Assembly: GCA_002731775.1 (NCBI GenBank)
Contig: PCCP01000071.1
Coordinates: forward strand, 1 to 39,548
Length of the DNA stretch: 39,548 nt
Direction: 5' to 3'
Source of the DNA: Gammaproteobacteria bacterium
GTDB lineage: Bacteria > Pseudomonadota > Gammaproteobacteria > Pseudomonadales > Pseudohongiellaceae
Below, piece by piece: positions 24,851-33,086 of the stretch. The translations under genes and the position numbers were made by a program. The notes under the pieces are model-generated. The model had not been told where the DNA came from, made no database searches, and saw only the letters and a program-made list of their open reading frames with translations. How positions within the stretch are numbered: position 1 is the first letter of the stretch; each line of letters opens with the position of its first letter.

Positions 24851-25627
24851 TCAACGGTTCCTATTAAAGAATGCGACTCGCTGTTTTTCATATTCATCGC
24901 TCTGACTCGCAAGGGCAAACTGGTGGCCGTCCATATGCATGACCCCAGCACTCGCTGCCGACTGAATGGCATTCAAGCCGCGCTTGATCATCTGCGCGGC
25001 CAAGGCGGGTCGATCGGCATAGAACTGCGCCATCTCCTGCACCGCGCCATCCAGATCATCTGCTGCCACCAGTTCATCCACAAATCCCCAGGCCAGCAAA
25101 TCCTCTGCGGCCTCAAGCTCGCCGCCGATTACCATGCGCTTGGCTCTTGCCGGTCCGATCAGGTCGTAACAGAGTGGCAAGGCGCCCCAACTGAGGTTCA
25201 TGCCCAGCTTCACCTCCGGATATCCAATTCTGCAATCCCCGGTGCCGATGCGAAAATCACAGGCACTGGCAATACATGCGCCTCCACCCGCTGCTGCACC
25301 TTGTACGGCGGCGATCGTAATCTGGTTTATACCCAGGATCGCTGCAATCAGGTCTGTTCCAAGCTGGGTCGCCCGGGAACGCTCAAGCAGGTCAACCTCA
25401 TCCGCGGACTTGCGATCCGGGTCCCTCAGATCTGCGCCCACGCAAAAGTTCCTGCCTGCGCCGCGAAAGATGACGACCCGCGTCCCGGTATCGTATTTGA
25501 AGGACTCGCATGCCTGAATGATTTCCCTCATTAACTTCAGGCTGAGGGCATTGCCACACTCTGGGCGTTGCAATTGAATGTTTGCAACAACGCCATCGCG
25601 TTCGACGCGGAGAAAGTTAAAATTCAT
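24851..25627 (-). CDS. Enoyl-CoA hydratase/isomerase family protein
   Basis: The 258-residue crotonase-fold protein shows NFCVGADL at 60-67 and VQGAAAGGGACIASACDFRI at 108-127, the two oxyanion-hole segments that hold the acyl-CoA thioester. Glu138 in GYPEVKLGM is the expected catalytic or structural acid. It is cytoplasmic and probably acts on a 2-enoyl-CoA in fatty or aromatic acid breakdown. It stands alone, with the MATE gene downstream in the same direction and the methyltransferase-like gene divergent. Confidence 0.87.
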   Translation of the reverse strand: MNFNFLRVERDGVVANIQLQRPECGNALSLKLMREIIQACESFKYDTGTRVVIFRGAGRNFCVGADLRDPDRKSADEVDLLERSRATQLGTDLIAAILGINQITIAAVQGAAAGGGACIASACDFRIGTGDCRIGYPEVKLGMNLSWGALPLCYDLIGPARAKRMVIGGELEAAEDLLAWGFVDELVAADDLDGAVQEMAQFYADRPALAAQMIKRGLNAIQSAASAGVMHMDGHQFALASQSDEYEKQRVAFFNRNR

Positions 25628-25845
25628 AAGCTATAGGCTCTAATATTAATTAAAGGGATTGAAATTACAGGCAAGGCCAAGTATAGCGGAACTGGCGGCT
25701 CATTTTTGCCGCCGACCCAGCAATGCGCATCCTTGTTCCCCTGCGGTGGAATTCGGCGTATTCTGTCAGGCTGCAGTCAGTTGGACCACTGTGAACCGCC
25801 AGCAGAAGAATTGGCGGTAACTTGTTAATGAAAAAGGTACTCCTT

Positions 25846-26595
25846 ATGAAATCAATTATCACCGCCTCTATCGCCGTATTGGCGTTCTTATCCGGCTCGG
25901 TACAAGCCCTGGATACCGCCGCCTTGAGCGCGGCGCTTAGCAATTCAGCAAGCAGAGCAGATGCAGACAAAGCCAGAGACGCTGGTCGTAAACCGGCCTA
26001 CGTAGTCGATTTTCTGGGGATAGACGAGGGCATGACGGTTATCGACCTGATCGCCGCGGCCGGCTATTACACAGAAGTGTTGTCCCATGCCGTGGGTGCA
26101 TCTGGCAAGGTATATATGCAAAATCCTCCGGCGTCCCTGACCGGAGAGCGGGGCACACGCACCGCCGGCGCCATCGATGCGAGATTGGCCAATAACCGAC
26201 TGGCGAATGTAGAGAGGCTGGAGAAGGATTTCTCGGACCTTGGATTGGCGGCAAATTCCATAGACGCAGCGATTCTGGCGCTGGAAATGCACGAGATGAC
26301 CAATGCTGACACCGATAGCAGAACCACGGAGTTTCTGGCTGCCTTGTATACAGTATTGAAGCCGGGCGCTGTGCTGGGAATAATCGAACATTCGAGCAAT
26401 CCAGCCAACGATAACAGGGCGCTGCATCGGGGCAACGAATCAGTCACCAGAGCCGCGGCTGAAGCGGCGGGTTTCACCATAGCAGCTACTTCAGACCTGC
26501 TGCGCAATCCGGACGATGATCGTAGCAAGATGGTCTTCGATTCCAGTATTCGAGGCAAAACAGACAGATTCATCTTGCGGCTGCAAAAGCCCTAA
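25846..26595 (+). CDS. Secreted SAM-methyltransferase-like protein
   Basis: The 249-residue protein has a signal peptide MKSIITASIAVLAFLSGSVQ and a Rossmann-type methyltransferase fold. TVIDLIAAAGYYTEVLS near residue 65 takes the place of motif I, AAILALEMHEM that of motif II, and FLAALYTVLKPGAVLGIIEH the following strand. Export of a SAM-binding fold is unusual, because SAM is cytoplasmic; related predicted secreted methyltransferase-like proteins are common in proteobacteria and their role is unknown. AAAAAGG lies ahead of this ATG, which is preferred over an earlier TTG at 25822. It is divergent from the enoyl-CoA hydratase gene. Confidence 0.75.
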   Translation: MKSIITASIAVLAFLSGSVQALDTAALSAALSNSASRADADKARDAGRKPAYVVDFLGIDEGMTVIDLIAAAGYYTEVLSHAVGASGKVYMQNPPASLTGERGTRTAGAIDARLANNRLANVERLEKDFSDLGLAANSIDAAILALEMHEMTNADTDSRTTEFLAALYTVLKPGAVLGIIEHSSNPANDNRALHRGNESVTRAAAEAAGFTIAATSDLLRNPDDDRSKMVFDSSIRGKTDRFILRLQKP

Positions 26596-26647
26596 GGCAT
26601 ATGGACAATTGGCAGCGGCCGCGGAGTGGATTCCACGGCCGCCGCCA

Positions 26648-27958
26648 TCATAGACGAAGTGGCTGTCTGACCCGGTAGGTGAGGCTACGCCATAACCACT
26701 CGGCCGGGCCAAAACGATAGCGCCGCAACCAGAGGACGCTGAAGATCAATTGCGATAACCACACTGCAAACACCACGTAGTAAAGCTGATAGCGCTCAAG
26801 CTCTCCAACCAGACCCAGGCCGAAGCCGAGAAAAACTAGATTGCAAATAATCGATTGCCCAAGGTAGTTGGTCAGTGCCATCTGCCCAACTGCCGCCAGT
26901 GCCGAACGGATTGCCGAGAAAATACCAGCCTTGCAGATCATCATCACCAGGCCGATGTAGCCCAGCGCCAGGCTTAAACGACCGATGTCGTATGTGGGTC
27001 GATTGAAGGCCGACCAATAAGGCTCGAATCCGCTGTTGACGAAGCTAATGGTCTCCCAGGCATTGAGTGGCAAGCCAATACCGAATCCAATCAACATCGC
27101 CCCGGAATAAAACCGCAGGCTGCGGGAAGCGTCGAACCAGCCCCATTTCATAAAGGCCATGCCCAGTAGCATCATCGATAGTGTATCCCAGAAGATATTA
27201 AAAACCAGCGCAGTGGTCTGGATGAATATATTGATCGCTGCCGCGCCGATAAAATTATCCACATATCCGGACTTTTTCACCTCCAGCTCTTCCCGAATCA
27301 ATTCCGGCGTGGCCAATTGCCCGACCAGAAATTGATCCCATTGTTCCATGGTGGCTTCCTGTTCCTGGCTTAGCGCGGTGCCAGCAGGCAGGGACTCAAT
27401 GGCCACTACTTCCACGCGTTGGGCTCTGATATTGAAGTGGAAGCCGGTATGCAGCACGCCCAGGAAGGCGGTTATGAGCAGACTGCATGCCACCAGCTTT
27501 CTCGCGGACAGGTTTCTGAAAAAATAGAGTATCAGGCCCGCCACTCCATAGGCATACAGAATGTCTCCCACCCAAACCAGGATATAGGCGTTAAACAGGC
27601 CGAAGCCGATGAGTATCCAGGTGCGGCGGTAGAACAGTCGTTTGATCAGGGCTGGATCGGTGGCGGGCTTGGCCACAAAGATGAGCAGACCGGCACCGAA
27701 CAACATGGAGAAGATGACCCGCATACTGCCTTCGAAGAAAATATCGATGACCATGAAGGTCGCGAGATTAATCCCCTCGGTACTGCCATCGACCTGGGGG
27801 TCCGAATAGGCGGCGAGGGGAAAGGCAAAGGCGATGATGTTCAGCAGTAGAATGCCAAACAAGGCGACACCGCGTAGCGTGTCGATCGACCGGATCCTCG
27901 TTCTAGCACTTACCGGCGCGGCGAGCGGACTGTCCGTATATGTATCGCGCTGTTCCAT
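26648..27958 (-). CDS. DUF418 membrane protein
   Basis: The 436-residue protein has about 10 hydrophobic helices. It opens with RSIDTLRGVALFGILLLN, the DUF418-family start, then FSMLFGAGLLIF, and ends with the C-terminal DUF418 domain (ALAAVGQMALTNYLGQS followed by several aromatic-rich helices and LWLRRYRFGPAEWLWR). These proteins resemble acyltransferase-like membrane proteins, but their function is not established. The gene is convergent with the methyltransferase-like gene. Confidence 0.85.
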   Translation of the reverse strand: MEQRDTYTDSPLAAPVSARTRIRSIDTLRGVALFGILLLNIIAFAFPLAAYSDPQVDGSTEGINLATFMVIDIFFEGSMRVIFSMLFGAGLLIFVAKPATDPALIKRLFYRRTWILIGFGLFNAYILVWVGDILYAYGVAGLILYFFRNLSARKLVACSLLITAFLGVLHTGFHFNIRAQRVEVVAIESLPAGTALSQEQEATMEQWDQFLVGQLATPELIREELEVKKSGYVDNFIGAAAINIFIQTTALVFNIFWDTLSMMLLGMAFMKWGWFDASRSLRFYSGAMLIGFGIGLPLNAWETISFVNSGFEPYWSAFNRPTYDIGRLSLALGYIGLVMMICKAGIFSAIRSALAAVGQMALTNYLGQSIICNLVFLGFGLGLVGELERYQLYYVVFAVWLSQLIFSVLWLRRYRFGPAEWLWRSLTYRVRQPLRL

Positions 27959-28028
27959 TAAAGAGCAGAATAATTACTTGTCATTCAATTATCAAATATA
28001 GCGTATCTTGTTTTTGTATTCTTATTTT

Positions 28029-28187
28029 GTGGCGATGATTTCCAGCCTGTTGGCGATGGCGTGGTTGATCAACAACCTGCCTTGGTGGAAGAAGCCCTAT
28101 GGCCGGCTACTGATTCCCGTGGTAACTGGTTTTATCTGGATGTCGTACTTAAGCTACGAATTGCCGCCGGCCTTTATGATCTTGTAG
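28029..28187 (+). CDS. Possible small membrane protein or remnant
   Basis: A 52-codon frame starting GTG at 28029 (ATG two codons on) reads AMISSLLAMAWLINNLPWW, then a short KKPYGR loop, then LLIPVVTGFIWMSYLSYELP. It predicts two membrane helices and a plausible loop. No Shine-Dalgarno is visible, and the frame is also open upstream, so it may be the tail of a lost membrane protein. Function unknown. Confidence 0.3.
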   Translation: MAMISSLLAMAWLINNLPWWKKPYGRLLIPVVTGFIWMSYLSYELPPAFMIL

Positions 28188-28254
28188 TCATGGCCGGGGG
28201 TTGAGTGTCAGAATCCCGCCGATGGATTGGGTGTATGAGTCCCGCCAGCTCGGT

Positions 28255-28641
28255 TTAGAATAAGGACTGACAGATGATCATGATCACCGCCATTGCCATC
28301 ACGAAGCTGCCCTCGGCGACTGTGGCGTAGCGGCTGTTTTGGCCGAACATGCTGCCGGCCATTAACAGGCAGGCACTGGTTGCCGCAAACAGCACAGCTA
28401 TGGGCATCGCATCGTTGGCTATGGCCAGGGCAATAATCCAGGCCAGCAAGAAGATACCCAGCAATTGCATGACCAATGCGGCCATGGGTTGCTTGACTTC
28501 AGCTCCAATTTCGATACCAACACCTGCAGCCCATTTTACACCGAACAGTTTTGGCGAGTACCACAGCGCACCTAGACCGAAGCAAAGTACCGTGCTGACG
28601 GCTACGGCTATCCAGTTTACCCCCGCGACTAATACAATCAT
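28255..28641 (-). CDS. DUF1761 membrane protein
   Basis: The 128-residue protein has four hydrophobic helices. GALWYSPKLFGVKWAAGVG after the first helix is the DUF1761 signature, and the Q-rich LVMQLLGIFLLAWII and FGQNSRYATVAEGS segments fit the family. Function is unknown. The ATG chosen has AAGGGGA seven bases ahead; an ATG two codons earlier is too close to that site. Confidence 0.75.
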   Translation of the reverse strand: MIVLVAGVNWIAVAVSTVLCFGLGALWYSPKLFGVKWAAGVGIEIGAEVKQPMAALVMQLLGIFLLAWIIALAIANDAMPIAVLFAATSACLLMAGSMFGQNSRYATVAEGSFVMAMAVIMIICQSLF

Positions 28642-28655
28642 TGTCATTCCCCTTT

Positions 28656-28943
28656 TTAATCAGAATTAGATATCAGTACCAATTTTGCGTTTGCACCATC
28701 GACGGTATACTCATACTCCAGAGTGGTTGCACCGTCGACGGTATACTCACGCTCCAGAGTGTTCTCATCCAACCTCGTGAAGCGCTCGGTGAACGTCAAT
28801 TTAAAGAAATTGAGAGGAGCCGTTTCATGGTGGTGTCCCCTATCATTACTCTTACTATGCCCCGATTCTGCCTCAGTCAGCAGTGTATTTCCAGCGAGAG
28901 CTGCAGCAACATAGATCCTGGCATTAGCCAAATTTAACTTCAC
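28656..28943 (-). pseudogene. Partial copy related to the secreted family at 35441 and 36440
   Basis: The open frame contains TFTERFTRLDENTLEREYTV, which matches the region VERFTRISEELLQYEFTV in the gene at 35441 and VERFTRVSEDTIFWEVTI in the gene at 36440. The rest of that family (the DLQGVW start, the CIT-GVP block and the CHEGN end) is absent. The frame continues through a 36-base tandem duplication and ends in unrelated residues. It is read as a decayed fragment rather than a working gene, though a short novel protein cannot be ruled out. Confidence 0.5.
28691..28762. repeat. 36-base tandem duplication
   Basis: Two adjacent 36-base units (28691-28726 and 28727-28762) differ at only a few positions. 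Read on the minus strand each unit encodes a 12-residue TLExEYTVDGA block, so the duplication keeps the frame. Confidence 0.75.
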
Positions 28944-28990
28944 AAGCCCATGCCTGCTGGTCTAATGTAGCCGAAGCACTAAAAATAGTA

Positions 28991-29140
28991 ATGAGAACAT
29001 GCAAATATGCACGCTTCCAACTCGATTTCGAGTTGACCCTGCCGGGCCACGGTCCAGGCTTAAGGGATTTTGAACGCATCGATAATGTACACTTTATCGA
29101 TGGTTCTGCCGAGCAGAGAGTAGCTGAGAATTTACCCTGA
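28991..29140 (+). other. Short open frame, possible metallo-hydrolase fragment
   Basis: A 49-codon ATG frame reads DFELTLPGHGPGLRDF and ends VAENLP. TLPGHGP resembles the PGHGP turn of metallo-beta-lactamase-fold proteins, but the other metal motifs are missing. It is most likely a remnant, or chance. It contains the hairpin at 29077-29102. Confidence 0.25.
29077..29102. promoter_or_regulatory. Hairpin ahead of the SMP-30 gene
   Basis: Perfect 9-base arms CATCGATAA (29077-29085) and TTATCGATG (29094-29102) with an 8-base loop lie 67 bases before the SMP-30 gene start. It may be a leader hairpin or operator. Confidence 0.3.
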
Positions 29141-29168
29141 CGGTTTTCCTCAACATTGGAGCTAGATC

Positions 29169-30167
29169 ATGAAACCCCATTTGTCTTTCATAATGACCAT
29201 CTTCATAGCTTTACTGCCCACCAGTAACGCCATTTCCCAGACCAGCGCCGGCGGTGCCGGCACCCTGCTAAGAATCGATCCGGCAATGGATGCACTGGTT
29301 CCCGCCAACGCCCGTATCGAAAAACTCAGTGGCGGCTTCGCGTTTACCGAAGGTCCGGTCTGGCATCGACGCTTCGGTCATCTGATGTTTAGCGATCTGC
29401 GCAACAACGCGATTCACATCTGGGATGATGCCGAAGGATTGAGTACGTTCATGCAACCGGTATTCGAAGGCGAGAGTGAAACTTCTTCGGTGGGCTCCAA
29501 TGGACTCAACATCGACTCCCAGGGACGGCTGATTCTGATGGAGCATGGCAATCGACAGGTTTCCCGAATTGAGAACGGGAACACCGTGGTGTTAGCAGAC
29601 AACTACCAGGGGAAACGTCTGAACAGCCCTAATGATTCAGCCTATCGATCAGACGGATGGCTCTACTTTACCGATCCTCCCTATGGCCTGGCGGGACTCG
29701 AAGACGACCCGGCAAGAGAACTGGGCTTCAATGGCATCTACCGGCTCAGTCCCGATGGAGAACTCGAACTATTGGAAAGCGGCCAGACCCGACCCAACGG
29801 CATCGCCTTTTCACCAGACGAGAGAACCCTCTACGTGGCCAATTCCGATGCTGAGAACAAGGTATGGATGGCCTATGCTGTCAAGGATGATGGGACACTT
29901 GGCACTGCTCGTGTGTTCTACGATGTCAATGATCAGAATGAAACCGGGGCCGCAGACGGGCTCAAGGTTGATGTGGCTGGCAATCTCTTTGCCACCGGTC
30001 CGGGCGGCGTATGGATCTTCGATGCCAGCGGCAAACACCTGGGCACGATAAAACCCGATGAAGTGCCAGCCAACGTTGCCTGGGGTGACGATGGCAGCAC
30101 CCTGTACATGACGGCGCGAACCGGGCTGTATCGGATCAGGCTAAGCACCAGCGGGACGATACCCTAA
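29169..30167 (+). CDS. SMP-30/gluconolactonase-like secreted protein
   Basis: The 332-residue protein has a signal peptide ending near SNAISQT and a six-bladed propeller of the SMP-30/gluconolactonase/LRE family. The metal-ligand positions are visible: Glu61 in FAFTEGPVWH, Asn in GKRLNSPNDS, Asn in TRPNGIAFSPD and Asp in GAADGLKVDVAGN. YFTDPPYGL is another common element. It should hydrolyse a sugar or other lactone in the periplasm. The gene appears alone, followed by a gap. Confidence 0.87.
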   Translation: MKPHLSFIMTIFIALLPTSNAISQTSAGGAGTLLRIDPAMDALVPANARIEKLSGGFAFTEGPVWHRRFGHLMFSDLRNNAIHIWDDAEGLSTFMQPVFEGESETSSVGSNGLNIDSQGRLILMEHGNRQVSRIENGNTVVLADNYQGKRLNSPNDSAYRSDGWLYFTDPPYGLAGLEDDPARELGFNGIYRLSPDGELELLESGQTRPNGIAFSPDERTLYVANSDAENKVWMAYAVKDDGTLGTARVFYDVNDQNETGAADGLKVDVAGNLFATGPGGVWIFDASGKHLGTIKPDEVPANVAWGDDGSTLYMTARTGLYRIRLSTSGTIP

Positions 30168-30531
30168 CAAGGGAGCGGGCAGGAGAAGAAAACCAATATC
30201 AGGTATACAGATCCGATTTTCTACTTCATTTCTGTCTCGAATTTTGCGGTATTGGCGGTTCAATTTCTTGCCGTTTACAACGCCGCTGGGATTAAGTCGG
30301 GAAACAGCTCCGCATACCGGGTTTGAATTTCCGACTCCGACAGGCTCGCAGCGGAGCACCCTTGGCACTGCTGGGAGCCACTACACGCTTTTCCTTGTTC
30401 TATGACAATGAAATGGCGACAGTACTGGTGGTGCCGGTGGAAAATATTTCGTTTATGATCAAGTAATGTAACAATTGGCATCTATCTGGGAGTCATGTTG
30501 CCAGATCTGTTTTATTCATTCGGAGTCGAAT
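30168..30531. other. Gap between SMP-30 and DUF411 genes
   Basis: No gene is assigned. A plus-strand frame ending at 30466 reads TTRFSLFYDNEMATVLVVPV and could be the tail of a lost protein, but it has no recognised relative and no start. Opposing frames on the minus strand show nothing credible. Confidence 0.5.
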
Positions 30532-31041
30532 ATGCAAACCCATCTACATATCAAATTTTTCAGCCCTGCCAGTCTAACGGCGGCATTGCTTTTCTGCGCC
30601 GCAATAGCCCTGACCGGCACAGGCTTATCGGCGCAGTCACTCGATGACATCACGCTCGATGTCTACAAGCTCGAAACCTGTGGCTGCTGCGTAGGCTGGA
30701 TCGAACACATGGACCAGCGTGGTTTCGCCTCTAAAATAATTCACCCTCGGGACATGAACGGAGTGAAAGAGGATTCGGGGGTATTGCCAAAATGGCAATC
30801 CTGCCACACCGCTGTCACCAAGGAAGGCTTTGTATTCGAAGGTCATATTCCTGCAAAATACATAAGCCGATTCCTCGAGTCTCCGCCGCCCAATGCATTG
30901 GGACTCGCGGTACCGGGTATGCCCATGGGCGCCCCGGGAATGGAAATGGGCGACCGTTTCATCGCCTACGATATTATCCTGATGAACAAAGATGGCAGTT
31001 CCGAAGTGTACGCCAGGGTTAAATCCAAAGCCGATCAATAA
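30532..31041 (+). CDS. DUF411 metal-binding protein, exported
   Basis: The 169-residue protein starts MQTHLHIKFFSPASL, has a signal segment ending near LSAQS, and then DVYKLETCGCCVGWIEHM with the CGCC motif at residues 50-53. The later SCHTAV and VFEGHIPAKYISRFL segments complete the DUF411 pattern, and GLAVPGMPMGAPGME fits its Met-rich loop. Family members are exported proteins linked to copper handling, so copper binding by the Cys and Met residues is plausible. CGGAG lies ahead of this ATG; earlier in-frame starts look non-coding. Confidence 0.85.
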   Translation: MQTHLHIKFFSPASLTAALLFCAAIALTGTGLSAQSLDDITLDVYKLETCGCCVGWIEHMDQRGFASKIIHPRDMNGVKEDSGVLPKWQSCHTAVTKEGFVFEGHIPAKYISRFLESPPPNALGLAVPGMPMGAPGMEMGDRFIAYDIILMNKDGSSEVYARVKSKADQ

Positions 31042-31187
31042 TCCCGGGCAACGGGGTGACGATTGTTGCCAGATGTAAGGGAAATAAGAAATTATTGCGG
31101 TAGTGGCAGCTGTGTAGTTAAGGCCATGGGCAGGAGGTCTTGCAGGAAATATGCGGAGCGCTGGGTATCACGGCGCGATGAGGCTTG

Positions 31188-32861
31188 CTAGATTTCACCC
31201 CGCCGTGCTGCCTGGATAATATTATCAGCGGCTCTGAACGCCAGCGCCATGATGGTCATGGTGGGCTGGCCACGGCTAGAACTCACCATGCTACTGCCGT
31301 CAACCATGAAAAGGTTAGGGATGTCGTGGGCGCGATTAAATTTGTCCACCACCGACGTCCCCGGATCATTCCCCATGCGACAGGTGCCCAGCAGATGCTG
31401 GGTCCACACCGACCCGTTTTCATTGTAAGAACCAAGCTTCCGAATGGCCCCTGCCGCATCCATTAATTCCATTGAGCGTTCGAGAATATATTTCATGGTG
31501 GCGAAGTCATCGGCATGATCCATATAGGTGACTCTGATCGCCGGTCGGCCCCACATGTCTTGAACATTGGGGTCCAGGGTGACGTTATTGGAAGCCAGGG
31601 GCAAGGAGGTGGTGTGACCGTCGAAGGAGCAGCTATGGGTGAACAGCTGCCGCAAGGACCGCTTGTAATCACTACCCCAGGACGGACCGCCAAACAATCC
31701 ACCACCGAGGCCGGCCGCAATCAGGTTACCGCCGTAGGGATGGCGTGAGTCGATACCACCACCGCCGTAAAAGCCAAGGCTTTCATCGAGAGTCCAAAAA
31801 TCATGGACGACGCGCGTTACCGGGACACTCTTGTAGGCATGAATGGGTTCGTCAAACAGGCCGATGACCTGAGTATAGCCGTTAAACATCAGATTCTTGC
31901 CAACCATGCCGCTGGAATTTGCCAGGCCGTCCGGGAAACTACCGGTGGCAGACATGAGCAGTAATCGAGGTGTCTCGGCACCATTGGCACACAGCACGAC
32001 TGCATTTGCGCGCTGCGCCACTTCGGTGCCGTCCGCTTCCCAATATACTACTTCCGTGACGCGCCCCACTGCATTGGTGTTTATCCGGGAAACTGTACAT
32101 TCGGTTCTGAGCTCACAGTTACCCGAGGCCAGCGCCAGCGGCAGCATGGTTACCGCGGTAGAAGACTTCGCGTTCACCTCGCAGCCATAGCCATTGCAGA
32201 ACCCACAATGTATGCAGCCGGGGCGACCATTGTGTGGCTGGGAAAGAATCGCAACTGGCGCCGGATAGGGAGTATAACCGAGTTTCTTAGCCGCCCGTTC
32301 CAGTAACACGCCGGGCGATTTGACTGGCATCGGTGGACACGGGTAGTCACGTGAACGTGGCGGATCCCAGGGACCCTGCAAGCCCGATAGACCGATCTCC
32401 CAATCCACCTTCGTGTAATAGGGTTCCAACTCAGCGTAGGTGATAGGCCAGTCGACAAAATTGGTGCCGGCGATAGGGCCGCGCACACTGGCCTCGATGA
32501 AATCGATTTCCCGCAGGCGCCAGAAATTGCCGGAATAATGCACACTGCTGCCACCGACATTGTGCGCATAACGCAGCGACGAGTCCCCCACTACGGCGGT
32601 TTCATTCTCGGTTCTTCTGAAAGTCTGCGGATGACCCTTGCGCCAATCCCATTCGAGCTCAAAATTATGCTTGATCGACCATTCATCGTGGGTGAAATCG
32701 GCCGCCTGCAGGTGAGGTCCCTGCTCCAGGATGACTACCGAAAATCCAGCCATCGATAATTCTTTCGCCATGATGCCACCGGCAGAACCGGAACCCACCA
32801 CGACGAAATCTACGGCTTCCCCGCTCGGGTAGGACGGAGAATTATCAAGCGCCTGAGCCAT
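31188..32861 (-). CDS. GMC family FAD-dependent oxidoreductase
   Basis: The 557-residue flavoprotein has the FAD-binding VVGSGSAGGIMAKEL at 21-35, YAHNVGGSSVHYSGN near residue 98, a Cys-rich PGCIHCGFCNGYGCEVNAKS segment near 220 and the C-terminal HLLGTCRMG plus NLFMVDGSSM of GMC enzymes. The Cys-rich loop and the preceding small partner are typical of the gluconate/sorbosone dehydrogenase-like branch, whose partner is a gluconate 2-dehydrogenase subunit 3 protein. Here that partner exists only as a remnant overlapping the promoter-proximal side. GGGGAG precedes the ATG. It has no signal peptide of its own, so it may once have been exported with its partner. Confidence 0.88.
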   Translation of the reverse strand: MAQALDNSPSYPSGEAVDFVVVGSGSAGGIMAKELSMAGFSVVILEQGPHLQAADFTHDEWSIKHNFELEWDWRKGHPQTFRRTENETAVVGDSSLRYAHNVGGSSVHYSGNFWRLREIDFIEASVRGPIAGTNFVDWPITYAELEPYYTKVDWEIGLSGLQGPWDPPRSRDYPCPPMPVKSPGVLLERAAKKLGYTPYPAPVAILSQPHNGRPGCIHCGFCNGYGCEVNAKSSTAVTMLPLALASGNCELRTECTVSRINTNAVGRVTEVVYWEADGTEVAQRANAVVLCANGAETPRLLLMSATGSFPDGLANSSGMVGKNLMFNGYTQVIGLFDEPIHAYKSVPVTRVVHDFWTLDESLGFYGGGGIDSRHPYGGNLIAAGLGGGLFGGPSWGSDYKRSLRQLFTHSCSFDGHTTSLPLASNNVTLDPNVQDMWGRPAIRVTYMDHADDFATMKYILERSMELMDAAGAIRKLGSYNENGSVWTQHLLGTCRMGNDPGTSVVDKFNRAHDIPNLFMVDGSSMVSSSRGQPTMTIMALAFRAADNIIQAARRGEI

Positions 32862-32863
32862 GC

Positions 32864-33052
32864 CTACTCCCCCTGTTCCGCATGATACGCATCATAAAAT
32901 CCAAACGGAGGCTGCCATGCATGCCGGTCTTCGAAAGCGAGTAATTGATGACTCCTGCCTCCGCAACACCCGTTGTTCTTAGAAAGGCGTGGCGAGATAG
33001 TTGTTGCGGTATCAATGGTATTAACCCCCCCAGAGGCATTTGGTATTAACAT
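32864..33052 (-). pseudogene. Gluconate 2-dehydrogenase subunit 3 remnant
   Basis: Two reading frames together hold pieces of a gluconate 2-dehydrogenase subunit 3-type protein. One frame reads GVAEAGVINY, like the family's AxEAGVxxYID helix. The other reads LLAFEDRHAWQPPFGFYDAY and stops three bases before the GMC start, like the usual C-terminal end of this subunit. The middle of the protein, normally well over 100 residues, is missing between them and the frame changes at the junction. An internal deletion with frameshift is the simplest explanation. Position directly before the GMC gene matches the normal partner order. Confidence 0.6.
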
Positions 33053-33086
33053 GGCGAGACGAAGGCGAGTCTAGCATAGTGACAAG

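Noticed and set aside
30300..30466. Tail of a protein ending VLVVPVENISFMIK
   Set aside because: No start, no recognisable family and no neighbour that would explain it.
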